From NCBI RefSeq assembly GCF_035594125.1, contig NC_087173.1, positions 15,588,255 to 15,652,254 on the forward strand: a DNA stretch of 64,000 nt, read 5' to 3'. This document shows positions 24,000 through 36,541 of this stretch, piece by piece. Made by a program: the position numbers and the translations under genes. The stretch is from Scylla paramamosain (lineage: Eukaryota; Arthropoda; Malacostraca; Decapoda; Portunidae). Positions within the stretch are counted from its first letter, which is position 1. Every line of letters starts with the position of its first letter. The notes beneath the pieces were generated by a model, which was not told the origin of the DNA, did no database searches, and saw only the letters and a list, made by a program, of their open reading frames with translations.

Positions 24000-24712
24000 C
24001 CCGTGTAGTGTGCTGTCTTGAGAGTCCTTTGTAGTGTTGCTGTGTGTCACCTGGAGACGGTTCTCTTCTGGTGGATAGTTAGGGGTAAGGGCGACGGAAT
24101 CGCATCTGGTAGCTTCATGGTTTATTGATGAGATAGATGATACAGAGTGTGCTCGCTTCAGTCTTACCCTGAACTGCCCTCTCAATGGAGAGGTCAGGCG
24201 CTATTTATTTGCTACAGATCATTGAGAGCGTGAGACGGAGATGGAAGGATTAACATGTCCTTATGTGATAATTCCAAGGAAGGAAAACGAAAGGGATGTC
24301 CCAAGCTGCCAGTGCACGCAATCCTCACAACGAGCCTCGGAACGCAGAATCGCACAGTGGGAGCGGCGAATGTCAGCGTGACATAAGCAAGAACGGGCGC
24401 TCTCACTCTCGTTGGCACAGGTGAAGCGGAGGCAGGAATGTGCGCTCTCTCATTGTCACAGGTGACTGGCTAACGCCCCAGCCAACCAGCGGCTTCCCAT
24501 CTACCTGTCAGCAACGCTCTAGACCTCACTACTATACTGTTGCCAATGCCTATCTTCCTTCCTAAGTGTCAGAACGCCGCCAACGCAACCCCAGCGCAGC
24601 AACACTGTCCTCCCTCTCGAGATAGTCGACATGACTATTCATTGTCACTATATTCACACGGATAGTTGTGCCACCACTAAAGTCCCTTCCTTATTCTACG
24701 AGGCTGGCGCGG
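24000..24712 (-). mobile_element. LTR-like block C1
   Basis: On the minus strand it could begin TGTAACGTCCCC right after the Gypsy pol end and finish ACACTACACGGGCACA. It contains two AATAAA-type signals (CAAATAAATAG and ATCAATAAACC). Bases about 24000-24300 match 45982-46262 closely. This fits the R-U5 part of an LTR. It does not look like the putative 5' LTR of G2 at 29.1 kb, so ownership is uncertain. Confidence 0.55.
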
Positions 24713-25997
24713 GGACGTTACACATAACGCTGCCTCCACAGTGTCTGGTCACTCGCTCCCTCGCCTGCCGGAGAAGCAACATCACTGCCTTCCGACTCTA
24801 TTGTCGCTTTCTTCTTCGTGCTGCTTTCCCCCTCACTCTCCGGCAACAAGGCAGGTTCTCTGTGGTCCCACGTAAAGCGGCTTTCCTCGACAGCGACCCA
24901 CAAACGATCCACGTGTACCACACGGAGCCGCTTATGTGTGCCGTCACTCATCCGGTACGTCACCGCTGAGAGTGGCTGCAGGACAGTGTAGGGACCCTTC
25001 CAGTGGCTCTGGACTTCGGGGCAAGGCCTCGCTTCCTCCGTGGGTTATACAGCCAGACTCGATTCCCGACGGCATACTGGGCGTCTCTGGCGCGCAGCTG
25101 ATACCAGCAGGACATGGATTGTCCCGCTAGCTGGAGATTACTCGCCACCTGTCGCCGTGTAGCGTCCATCCGCTGTTGTAACGCTGCCACAAACTCAGGC
25201 GCTGTCCCTGGTAACTCCTACCCCGATGGTTGTCCCCCGACCAAACATCATCCAAGCCAGAGTGTAGTCTGTGGCCTCTTGTTGTGCTGACCGGTACGCC
25301 ATCATACCAAAGGGCAACCACAGGTGCCAATCCTGCTGGTCCGAACTGCAGTACTTGGCCAACTCCTCCACCAGCGTCCTGCTGAAGCGTTCAACCATGC
25401 CGTCACTCTGGGGACAGAGGGGCGTCGTGGAGACTTGTGCACTTCCACCAAATTCGTAGCACTGCTTGAACACCTGGGACTCAAAATCCCGGCCTTAATC
25501 GGAGTGCAGTTCTTCCGGAATCCCAAACCTGGTGAAAACTCTCTCACCAGCACACCAGCCACGGCCTCTGCCTCGTGATCTGGGATCCCGTATGCTTCTG
25601 GCCACTTGGCCACCAGAATGTAGCGGTTACCTCGAAGCGTGAGAGACAGTGGTCCAGCAATATCCACCGCTACCCGCTCTATGAGCGCACCGGACTGAAA
25701 CAGCTGGAGTGTGGCGTATGTGCGGCGCACGGGACCTTTCTTGGCAGCACAGGGGCGGCATAACTTGCACCACTCCTCCACGTCCCACCTCATGCCGACC
25801 CAGTATGCACGCAGAAGCAGGCGGCAGAGAGTCTTCTTTTGCCGCATGTGTCCCCGTCGTGAGCTTCCTCGAGCAGCTCGGCGCGGAGTGAGAGGGGAAC
25901 CACCAGCAGCCAGACATGCTCCTTCATGGCCACATCCTCCCAGCATAACTGTAACACACCATCCTGCAGCCTCAACATCGCCCACTTGCTCTAGCAA
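24713..25997 (-). pseudogene. G2 integrase relic
   Basis: Minus strand. The zinc-binding CxxC half reads WCKLCRPCAAKKGP. The core follows with VAVDIAGPL (first Asp) and, after a frameshift, QSDGMVERFSRTL (catalytic Glu). The C-terminal part has VWLYNPRRKRGLAPKS and a GPY-type segment followed by LRVVHVDRLW. Integrase would insert cDNA into the genome. At least two frameshifts separate these blocks, so it is inactive. Confidence 0.85.
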
Positions 25998-26044
25998 GAC
26001 TCCGGCGACAATTCCTCCTTGTCCGGCCGCTCACCCTCTTCCAG

Positions 26045-27322
26045 TTACCGCATCACATGGGCAAGGTTACGGTCAGCTTGCTGCGCATCCCTCCACCGCT
26101 GGCTGGTCTCGCTGGGTTCACCCTCCACTCGCAGGCGGCGACAAGTGGCGTCTTCCTCACACCTGGAGCACTGGAAGCAACCCGGTTCTCTAAGTCGGCG
26201 GCTCAAACTATCTGCGTTGCCGCGAATCCTCCCCGGCTGATGCTTCACATGATAGTTCTATTGCTTCAGGTAACCCAGCCGTCTCACCAGCTGTCCTTCT
26301 GGGTCCTTCAGAGTCTTCAACCACCGGAGAGCAGCATGGTCGGTCCGGATGACAAACTCAGCCCCGTAGAGGTAGGATGGCACTACTGCCATCAACTCCT
26401 TCCTGGTTACACAGTAATTCCTCTTTGTCTTGCTGAACTTGACATTGCAGTAAACCAGAACGTGCTCCTTCCCTTCCTTCACGTGCGACAGCACCGCCCC
26501 GATGCCCTCAGCACTGGCATCGGTGTCCAGCAGGAACGGAAGAGTGGGGTCAGGTAAAGGCAACATCCGAGCACTCATCACCGTCGCCTGGCTCCAAGAA
26601 CCTCGAACTTCCTTGTGAACACCAGGACATCATCGAAGTAGACTAAGGCCATCTTCCACAGCAGCTCCACCAGCACCTTCTTCATCAGACACTCGAAGCA
26701 CCCCCGAGTGCACAATCCGAACGGTATCACGCAAAACTGTCAGAACCCCTGGCCGAATAAGAACACTGTCTTCTGCTTATCCTCCTCCGCCATCACTACC
26801 TGGTGGTACCGTGACTTGAAATCCACGGTAGACAGCCATTGCACGCCAGCCAGAGCGTCCAGGTATCGTCAATCCTGAGCAAAGGTATCGTCAATCCTGA
26901 GCAAAGGGTAGGAGTCCTTCACAGTGACGTCATTCAGCGAACTGTAATCCACGCAGAATCGCTTGGTACCATACTTCTTACTCACCAGGACCACCGGCGA
27001 CGACCATGGACTTTCAGAAAGCTCCACTACCCCTTGCGCTGTCATCTCGTCCACCATACGCTGCATCTCTTTCCTCTTGGCCAACGAAACACGTCTACGA
27101 GGCTGCTTGATCGGCGGGCTCTCGGCTGCTGCTGGACTAGCCGAGGTGATGTTCACCTTGAATAAACACGTCTGCATACTCAACCAGCAAACTCTCCATC
27201 TTCCTTATTTGGCCAGAAGTCAGATTAGCGGCACATCTCGCATCTAAGTCCACCAAGTGCATGGGCATTGCGCGCTCCACCTCATCTACGCCGCTGCCCT
27301 CTCCACTCGTGTCGCTGTTCAC
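26045..27322 (-). pseudogene. G2 reverse transcriptase-RNase H relic
   Basis: Minus strand. The PR-RT linker ([20 protein letters not shown]) is followed by RT blocks [50 protein letters not shown] and the catalytic YFDDVLVF at about 26645-26620. RNase H follows (FLLDTDASAEGIGAVLSHV and the Glu-containing VTRKELMAVV). A TGA replaces Trp in the GQGF-QF segment, and a 22-bp tandem duplication at 26861-26904 shifts the frame just after the [12 protein letters not shown] block. Confidence 0.88.
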
Positions 27323-27444
27323 CTGTCTCTTGCTCTCGGGTTGGTGTGGTGATGTTTCCGCGTCCTCCTTCCTTCAAGGCTCGGCATCGCAGCCCCAATC
27401 CTTCCTCAGCAACAGCATGACAAGTTACGGGGCTCTCCACCTGT

Positions 27445-27881
27445 TCAGCATCGCCTAACGGAAGCAAAGGCATGTCTTCTCCGCGTAGCTTCATCGCCAT
27501 CCTCCCGAAGTCGATACAGGCCGCACTCTGAACCAGAAGTCCAGCCCAGCAAACAGGGTTCCTCCATGTCGGCAACGTAAACTGGCAGCTTCTCGACACG
27601 ACCCACTGCAATCCTGGACGTTACAGGGCCGCGGAGAGTCACACAGTGGCTAGTGACACCACACAACTGCCGGCCTGACACAGGAGGATCTGCAGCCGCC
27701 ACCACTTCCTTGCAAACGTCTTCTCAGCACCAGTGTCTACCACGAGACGACACCGGCGGCCGTCCACCGCACCAGCCACCCGGACCGCTGGTGCACCGGC
27801 ACAACAGCACCTTACACAGTGGAGACTCGGCTGGGCAGCTGCCCGTCCCCACAGCCCGTCTGTGTTTCCCTCCACCAACAC
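27445..27881 (-). pseudogene. G2 aspartic protease relic
   Basis: Minus strand. AVRVAGAVDGRRCRLVVDTG then AEKTFA contains the retropepsin DTG active site, followed by TLRGPVTSRIAVG and EEPCLLGW. A frameshift separates it from the RT linker. It would process the Gag-Pol precursor. Confidence 0.8.
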
Positions 27882-27949
27882 AGTGTCCTTCAGCTCCTGG
27901 CAGGAATCGCTGCGATGGACAGGCTGTCCGCAGTCCCGGTAGGGGAGCG

Positions 27950-28832
27950 AGTGCGCAAGTCATCTAGCGAGAGCGTCCTCCTCTCGCTCCGGCACTCACT
28001 CTTACGGTGGCCGCACTGGCCTTCTCAGGGAGTCTATGAAACTGTTACGGGCCAACACCGCCACTATGTCCTCCGGGGCAGATGGGTACGCTCGCGCATC
28101 AGCGACTCCACGGACTGAACCAACTATGGCAGCGACTCACCCGGCTGGCGAGCCCTGCCCTTCAGTCGCTCCGGGTACAAATCTGACTGGAAGATGCTGC
28201 CAAAGGACCTCCGCCAACCTCTTGTAGGATGACCGCTGATCCGTCCTGAGGTGTGCCAGGATCTCCAGCGCCGGTCCCCGCAGGCAGGCCACCAACTACA
28301 GATCCTTGTCCTCTTCACTCCAGCTCTTCCCTCGAGGGAGCAGCTCAAAAATGGCCTAGTAAACTTCCCAAGCCATTTGTTCGTCAAACTTTGCTGGTTT
28401 ATGCCGGCCAGGAGCTCCACCAGCAATCCGAGGGGAAGCCGTGACGGAGGGAGGTGGAAACGGGGTGAGTGATGGAGTGACAGGGACAGGGTGTGGTCGG
28501 GGCGTGAACCACGCATAGCCCGCAGCAGGTAATGGCGGCCGTGTCCTCTCGCCAGACTGTTCCCTCTCACCCGCACAGAGTCCTGTGTCCCCAACCTGTG
28601 CCGGCAACCTGCAGTGGTGCCGATGAGGTTCCGACTGTTTCTCTACAGAGCGCCGTAGTCTTGTTATTTCCTCACTCAGCTGTTCCACCCAGTTCTCAGC
28701 AACTTCTGGACGCTCCACACGCTCAACTTTCACTGCGACCAGCTGCTGCGCCAGGTCATCCCGGAGCTGTTCACATTGTTCTGTTGTGAACCACATCGCG
28801 TCTCTCATCACAGCTCGCAGCCCTTCCTGCAC
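27950..28832 (-). pseudogene. G2 gag relic
   Basis: The N-terminal part (28832-28356) has a helical LRDDLAQQL..EEITRLRRSVE stretch and a Pro-rich spacer. KPAKFDEQMAWEVY then aligns with the FDG-xxW-x-Y start of Gypsy capsid, and a TAG follows at once. The downstream capsid half is in another frame (RLKGRARQPGESLP). It is non-functional. Confidence 0.75.
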
Positions 28833-29060
28833 CTCGTCCAGTTTCTGCGCCTGTTCATTTATTTTCTCGGTTACATTCTCTGCTTGCGCATCCAGTTTCT
28901 CGTTTGCGCTCTGTGTTTATTTGTTAGCATTCTGTGCCAACGCAGCAATCATGTTACTCAGTTCCACTCGCCATTGCTGGTTACTGTCCTCCATCCCCTT
29001 CCTCTGTATTCTGAGTCATACATCGTGCTCGCTCTCCTAGCACTCCACTAGCTCATTTGT

Positions 29061-29078
29061 ACAGCCCACAGATCCCAC
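29061..29078 (-). other. G2 primer-binding-site-like sequence
   Basis: Minus-strand TGGTGTCAGAAGTGGGAT immediately inside the putative LTR. This form is common next to Ty3/Gypsy 5' LTRs; the tRNA was not determined. Confidence 0.6.
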
Positions 29079-29092
29079 TTCTGACACCAAAC

Positions 29093-29437
29093 TGTTGTGA
29101 CAGCCCCCTTCAGCCTTCAGGCGTTTTCAGGTACTCACTTACCGTAGCAGCAGCCAAGGGGCAGTCAGCACACAACAAGGATTCACACCGTAGTCGGGTT
29201 TATTAGGCTGATGGGGGGCGAGGCAGGCATACACGCTCATAGTCTGAACTGAACAGACTATTGAGGGGGGCGGGATAACGAGACACAGCTTCACCTGGCA
29301 TTCCTGTCTTTATTTACAGCACACAGCAGCACTGCAAGGACCATGGCACGCAGTACATGTCACAGTACAAGCAAGGCACGTACCCAAACTGCCTCTGCCC
29401 GCAGTCCGCACCATCACGGACAACGTAGGTATCGCAC
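29093..29437 (-). mobile_element. Putative 5' LTR of G2
   Basis: On the minus strand this carries GTAAATAAAGACAGG and CCTAATAAACCCG signals and ends GGGGGCTGTCACAACA just before the primer site. Its outer edge is set only by the LINE fragment that follows. No matching 3' copy was found. Confidence 0.5.
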
Positions 29438-29439
29438 AC

Positions 29440-29660
29440 ATATACCTACCTATTTCCATCTATTATCCCCATCCATAAACCTGTCTAATCTTCTCTTAAA
29501 GCTCTCTAATGTCCTAGCACTAACAACATGATTGCTGAGTCCATTCCACTCATCTACCACTCTATTTGGGAACCAATTTTTTCCTATCTCCTTCCTAAAC
29601 CTAAATTTTTCAAACTTGAACCCCTTATTTCTTGTTCTACCCTGGTTGCTGATCCTGAGA
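29440..29660 (-). pseudogene. CR1-like LINE-F fragment, RT C-terminus
   Basis: Minus strand encodes RNKGFKFEKFRFRKEIGKNW, then FPNRVVDEWNGLSNHVVSAR, then TLESFKRRLDRFMDGDNRW. This is the tail of an APE-type LINE RT, repeated at 55.7-55.9 kb. LINE-B copy e interrupts it at its upstream end. Confidence 0.75.
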
Positions 29661-29936
29661 ATTTTTTTTTTTTATGTAGGAGGGACACTGGCCAAGGGCA
29701 ACAAAAATCCAATAAAAAAAAAAAAAATGCCCACTGAAATGCCAGTCCCATAAAAGGGTTCAAAGCGGTAGTCAAAAATTGAAGGAAAAGTGTCTTGAAA
29801 CCTCCCTCTTGAAGGAATTCAAGCCATAGAAAGATGGAAATACAGAAGCAGGCAGGGAGTTCTAGAGTTTACAAGAGAAAGGGATGAATGATTGAGAATA
29901 CTGGTTAACTCTCGCGTTAGAGAGGTGGACAGAATA
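29661..29936 (-). mobile_element. LINE-B copy e, 3' part
   Basis: A poly-T (antisense poly-A), then ATGTAGGAGGGACACTGGCC and the last coding segment, up to GGACAGAATA. It is split by LINE-E; GAATA at 29932-29936 is repeated at 32961-32965. Confidence 0.9.
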
Positions 29937-32900
29937 ACACTTGAAACACTTGAAACACTTGAAACACTTTATTATACTTTGCATGAGTTAAAACATAGAT
30001 TAAATATATTTTTGAATAGCAAAGCAGCCCATATAAAGCCGAGGCTTTTTGGGCAGTATTACTTATAAGATAATTAAATTATCTTCTCAACCCCATTCCA
30101 TATGTTGCCAGTAGTATAGGCAATATCTTTACATACACAAATATACATATTAACTTTGTCCATACATACATGTATACTAGCATGCATCCGCCCATACATA
30201 CACACATTCACACAAAATCATAACACACATAGGCATATAAATGATATATGTAATATACATACACAAATGCAAACACGCATATATACACAATATTTTATTA
30301 CAATGTACGTGACACCAGTGACATAACTATTTATTTTATTTTATTTTGTTTTGTGTTGCCTGATTGAATGAATGTTTGATTGTCAATTTAATAAGTGGAA
30401 ATTATATGTTTCTTAATTTTTTTTTTAAATGAAAGTATTGTGGGTAATAATCTAATGTGTTCTGGAATCGAATTCCATGTTTTTGGGCCAGTATAAGATA
30501 ATGAATGTTGAAATATCGTTAGGTGGTGAAGTGGTATGGAGAGGTTGTCTCGAGCACGTGTAGGATAGTTATGTTGATGTCTTATAGCTGTATTGTTTGT
30601 GTCTTTAATTTGTTTGTACATCTGAATTCCAATTTGCACTTTATTAATATCAAATAACTTCAATATATTTGTCTCTTTGAAAAGAAGTTGTGTATGAGCA
30701 AAATAGTCACTGAATGTTATGATTCTAATTATTTTTTTTTGCAATCTGAAGAGTGGTATCAGGTGTGTTGGATAGGTGTTGCACCAGATAGGTATGCAGT
30801 ACTGTAAGTGTGGTAAAACATGTGCATTGTATAAAATTATAAGTACATATTGTGGAACTAAATCTTTAATCTGGTACAGGAGGGAAACAATCCTGGATAA
30901 TTTCAGCATGAGATTTGATATGTGTGGTTTGAAAGTCATATTTTCATCATAGGTTATTCCTAGTAAGTTATGGTGATTAGTTCTATTAATAATCTTATCA
31001 TGATAAAACAGAGGTGGCAGTATATTTATGGGCTTATTGGTAAATAGCATGTAATATGTTTTGCTGGGATTTACAGTTAGTCTATTACTTGTACACCATT
31101 TGTGGAAGGTTTTTAGATCTATATTAGTTGTTTGTATCAATGTAATAGGATCGTTTCCAACAATGTAAAAAGTTGAGTCGTCGGCAAAAAGAATTGTTTT
31201 TAGGTTAGAAAAAATTTGTGTTATGTCGTTAATATATAAGAGGAAAAGAATTGGTCCTAACACGCTGCCTTGAGGAACTCCATATTGAATTTGAAGTGGC
31301 TTTGAAAATAAATTGGAGAATTTTGTGGATTGTGTTCTATTGGAAAGGTAGTCGCAGAACCAATCATGTATAATTCCTCTTATCTCATAGTAGTGTAATT
31401 TCTTTATTAATATATCATGTCTCACAGTATCAAATGCTTTTGAGAAATCAACATATATACTTAATAGGGAATTTTGCTTATCTAGTGATGAGTATATTTG
31501 TTCACTGAAAGTGTTCAAAGCATTAAAAGTATTTAAACCTTGACGGAATCCAAATTGTTCATTATTTAGTATATTTCTAGTTTGTAGGAAACAAATGAGA
31601 TGTTTTTTCATTAATTTTTCAAAGATTTTAGAAAAGATACTTAGTAGGGAGATAGGTCTATAGTTTCCAATATCGTCTTTGGAGCCTTTTTTATAAATAG
31701 GGATAACCGTAGCATGTTTAAGGCATTGTGGAAACTTTCCAGAATTAATAGATTGGTTCAAAAGGATAGATAATGGAATTGCAAATTTAGCTTTGTTTTC
31801 TTTAATTATAGAAAGTGGGATTTCCTTTGGATTACTTTTTTTGTTTTTTATTGAGTTTATTGTGTTAATAACTTCTTGAGGGTAGATTGGAGGCACCACC
31901 ATAGATGTAGGATAATTACCTTGGAGAAAGTTTAAAGGGTCAACAGTAGATGGTGGCAGGTGTTGATCTAAGGTAGGGGCAATGTTAATGTAAAATTTAT
32001 TGAAGGCTTCACTTATTTGTACTGGATCAGTTAATTTAATATTATTTTGAGAGATGTAATCTATATTGTTGTGTTTGTGTTTCTTATATAAATTGTTTAT
32101 GGTTTCCCATATTTTTTTAGTATTATTTTTAAAGTTCGTAAATATATTTAAGTAGTATGATGACTTTGTATGTTTGATTAAACGATTTAATGTATTGCGG
32201 AAACGTTTAAATTCTAATTCTGTAATGGCTCCGATTTTAAAGTCCTTATACATGTTATTTTTTCTTTTTATTGAGTTTATTATTGCTTGTGTGATCCACG
32301 GATTACAAAGTCTTTTTTCTGTTATTAGTTTTGTTTGGAGTGGGAAACATACATTAAAGATTTCTTTGGTTTTGTTTAGAAAATACGTACAGTTGTAGTT
32401 AACGTCATTGGAAGACAGAAGAGTATGCCAGTCAAGGGTATTTAGCGTGTGTGAGAAATTTTCTTTATTTGAATTGGATAAATTTCTAAATTCTATTTTA
32501 TGTAAATTATTTGTAATAGTCGAATTTGGGAGGCTAAGAAAAACTGGCAAATGATCTGAAACAGGAAAAAGTATTATTCCAGCTGTAAAGTTATTGTTAA
32601 AGTTAGTGAATATGTGGTCTAATAGTGAAGGTTGACCTAAATTGACACTATCTGGGAACCGTGTTGGTCTGGATATATGTGGGTAGAAATTTATGGCATG
32701 TAGACTAGCAAGGAAGTTATTTGTTGGGGCATGTGTGGTGTGCTCAAGTAAATTTATATTTAGGTCCCCCATAATTATTACTTTGTTATTTTCTAGACAG
32801 TTTTTTTGTAAAAGTGTACATAAAACATCATTAAACAGATCAATACCAATGTGTTTACTGTGGGGCCTGTATATTGAGCATACAATATAAATCTCCGTTT

Positions 32901-32960
32901 TTGTAAAAACTTTTACTGTACAAATTTCTATGTCATCATTAGTAAATGAACATTCGCCCC
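29937..32960 (-). mobile_element. LINE-E: 5'-truncated, apparently young LINE
   Basis: A 3.0-kb minus-strand insertion in LINE-B copy e flanked by GAATA target duplications. The 3' tail is a 9-bp repeat (CACTTGAAA on the plus strand, about 3.5 units, 29939-29968). The ORF is open to the very 5' end. The element is AT-rich compared with its surroundings, and its 3' UTR spans 29970-30387. Confidence 0.93.
30388..32960 (-). CDS. LINE-E ORF2 (partial APE, complete RT)
   Basis: The minus-strand frame runs from the truncation point at 32960 to a stop at 30388; the first ATG (32772) gives 794 aa, but about 62 codons upstream are also in frame. The visible APE part has IYRPHSK, GDLNINLL, SLLDHIFTN and SDHLPVFL (72-79). 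The RT has NYRPISLLSIFSKIFEKL, QFGFRQGLNT, YVDFSKAFDTV, GVPQGSVLGPILFLLYINDI and the catalytic FADD (about 529-532; FADD rather than YADD). The thumb and C-terminus end KKKIKKHIISTY. The pattern is CR1/L2/Jockey-like. There are no stops or frameshifts, but the missing 5' end removes the APE N-terminus (the catalytic Glu region), so autonomous movement is unlikely. Confidence 0.9.
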
Positions 32961-34790
32961 GAATAGGGGCGAGAGAAAGAAGAAAGTCTTTGTGCAGCGA
33001 GGTCGCGGGAGGAGGGGAGGCATGCAGTTAGTAAGAGCAGAAGAGCAGTTAGCATGAAAATAGCGGTAGAAGACAGCTAGAGATGCAACATTGCGGCGGT
33101 GAGAGAGAGGCTGAAGACAGTCAGTTAGAGGAGAGGATTTGATGAGACGAAAAGATTTTGATTCTACCCTGTCTAGAAGAGCAGTGTGAGTGGAACCACC
33201 CCAGACATGTGAAACATACTCCATACATGGACGGATAAGGCCCTTGTACAGAGTTAGCAGCTGGGTGGGTGAGAAAAACTGGCGGAGACGTCTCAGAACA
33301 CCTAACTTCATAGAAGCTGTTTTAGTGACGAGGGGAGTTAGATCTTGAAAGGTTTTGACATTTTCTGTTAATGAAGGAGTTTTTGGCTAGTTGGAGAACA
33401 GGCAGAAATATAAAGTGCATGAGATTCTGGTGATGGAAGGCTTAAGTACCTGGCAGAAATATGAAGTGCATGAGATTCTGGTGATGGAAGGCTTAAGTAC
33501 CTTTTGTGGGCCACCTCTCTATCATGTATAGCACGAGAACAAGCTGTGTTAAACCAAGGTTTAGAAGGTTTAGGACGAGAAAAAGAGTAAGGAATGTACG
33601 CCTCCATGCCAGACGCTATCACATCTGTTATGTGCTCAGCACACAAAGACGGGTCTCTGACACGGAAGCAGTAGTCATTCCAAGGAAAATCAGCAAAATA
33701 CCTCCTCAGGTCCCCCTAAATAGCAGAGGCAAAACGCCAGAGGCACCTTCGATTAGGGGGAGCCTGAGAAGAGATTGGAGTGATAGGACAAGATAAAGAT
33801 ATGAGATTGTGATCGGAGGAGCCCAACGGAGAAGAAAGGGTGACAGCATAAGCAGAAGGATTAGAGGTCAGGAAAAGGTCAAGAATGTTGGGCGTATCTC
33901 CAAGACGGTCAGGAATACGAGTAGGGTGTTGCACCAGTTGCTCTAGGTCATGGAGGATAGCAAAGTTGTAGGCTAGTTCACCAGGATGGTCAGTGAAGGG
34001 AGAGGAAAGCCAAAGCTGGTGGTGAACATTAAAGTCTCCAAGAATGGAGATCTCTGCAAAAGGGAAGAGGGTCAGAATGTGCTCCACTACATTTGTTAAG
34101 TAGTCAAAGAATTTCTTATAGTCAGAGAAGTTAGGTGAGAGATATACAGCACAGATAAATTTAGTATGAGAGTGACTCTGTAGTCATAACCAGATGGTGG
34201 AAAACTCGGAAGATTCAAGAGCGTGGGTACGAGAGCAGGTTAAGTCATTGCGCACATAAACGCAGCATCCAGCTTTGGATCGAAAATGAGGATAGAGAAA
34301 GTAGGAGGGAACAGAAAAGGGGATACTGTCAGTTGCCTCAGACACCTGAGTTTCAGTGAGGAAAAGAAGATGAGGTTCAGAAGAGGAGAGGTGGTGCTCT
34401 ACAGATTGAAAATTAGATCTTAGACCGCGAATGTTGCAGAAGTTAATGAAGAAAAAGTTAAGGGGGGTGTCAAGACAGTTAGGGTTGTTGACAGAAAGGC
34501 AGTCCGACCTGGGGACATTTATGGTCCCCTCCCCAGATGGGGACTCGGAGGCTGGTGCAGGAGTCGCCATGATGATTTTAAAATTTTTGAATGAAGGGTG
34601 TGTGTTATTATGTGCTTGTAGTTTTGTGTGGAGGAAGAGAGTTGTCTTTAGAGGGCAGGCTGTGACTGCCCCCTTGTGTTGTGAGACACAAAGGGAAACG
34701 TTCAGTGAGGTCACAGCTGGGTTTAATAATAAGTTCACAGCACCCCCTGAACAGTGCTTTAGACCTCACTTGGAGTAATTATCGTTTCGG
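32961..34790 (-). mobile_element. LINE-B copy e, 5' part (RT core deleted)
   Basis: It resumes right after LINE-E. At about 33320 the C-terminal LGVLRRL region jumps to a region matching 53600, so about 1.5 kb with the RT catalytic core is missing. Upstream lie the linker, the APE domain ([32 protein letters not shown]) and the start MATPAPASE at about 34570. The 5' end is near 34790 (CGGCAGGTGTCTACT). A 51-bp tandem duplication lies at 33401-33502. Confidence 0.9.
33716..34738 (-). pseudogene. LINE-B copy e APE endonuclease region
   Basis: Two open stretches (34738-34184 and 34087-33716) cover the N-terminal half of ORF2: [53 protein letters not shown] and [14 protein letters not shown] after FSTIWL separates them. 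The motif order is that of an APE-type endonuclease that nicks target DNA. Confidence 0.8.

Positions 34791-36541
<1,751 letters not shown>

Larger units (their letters stand above)
24713..29092 (-). mobile_element. Ty3/Gypsy element G2 body (minus, broken)
   Basis: Gene order on the minus strand is gag, PR, RT, RH, INT, the Ty3/Gypsy order. A primer-site sequence, TGGTGTCAGAAGTGGGAT, lies at about 29061-29078 next to a putative LTR. All coding parts carry stops or frameshifts. GC content is markedly higher than in the surrounding LINEs. Confidence 0.9.
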
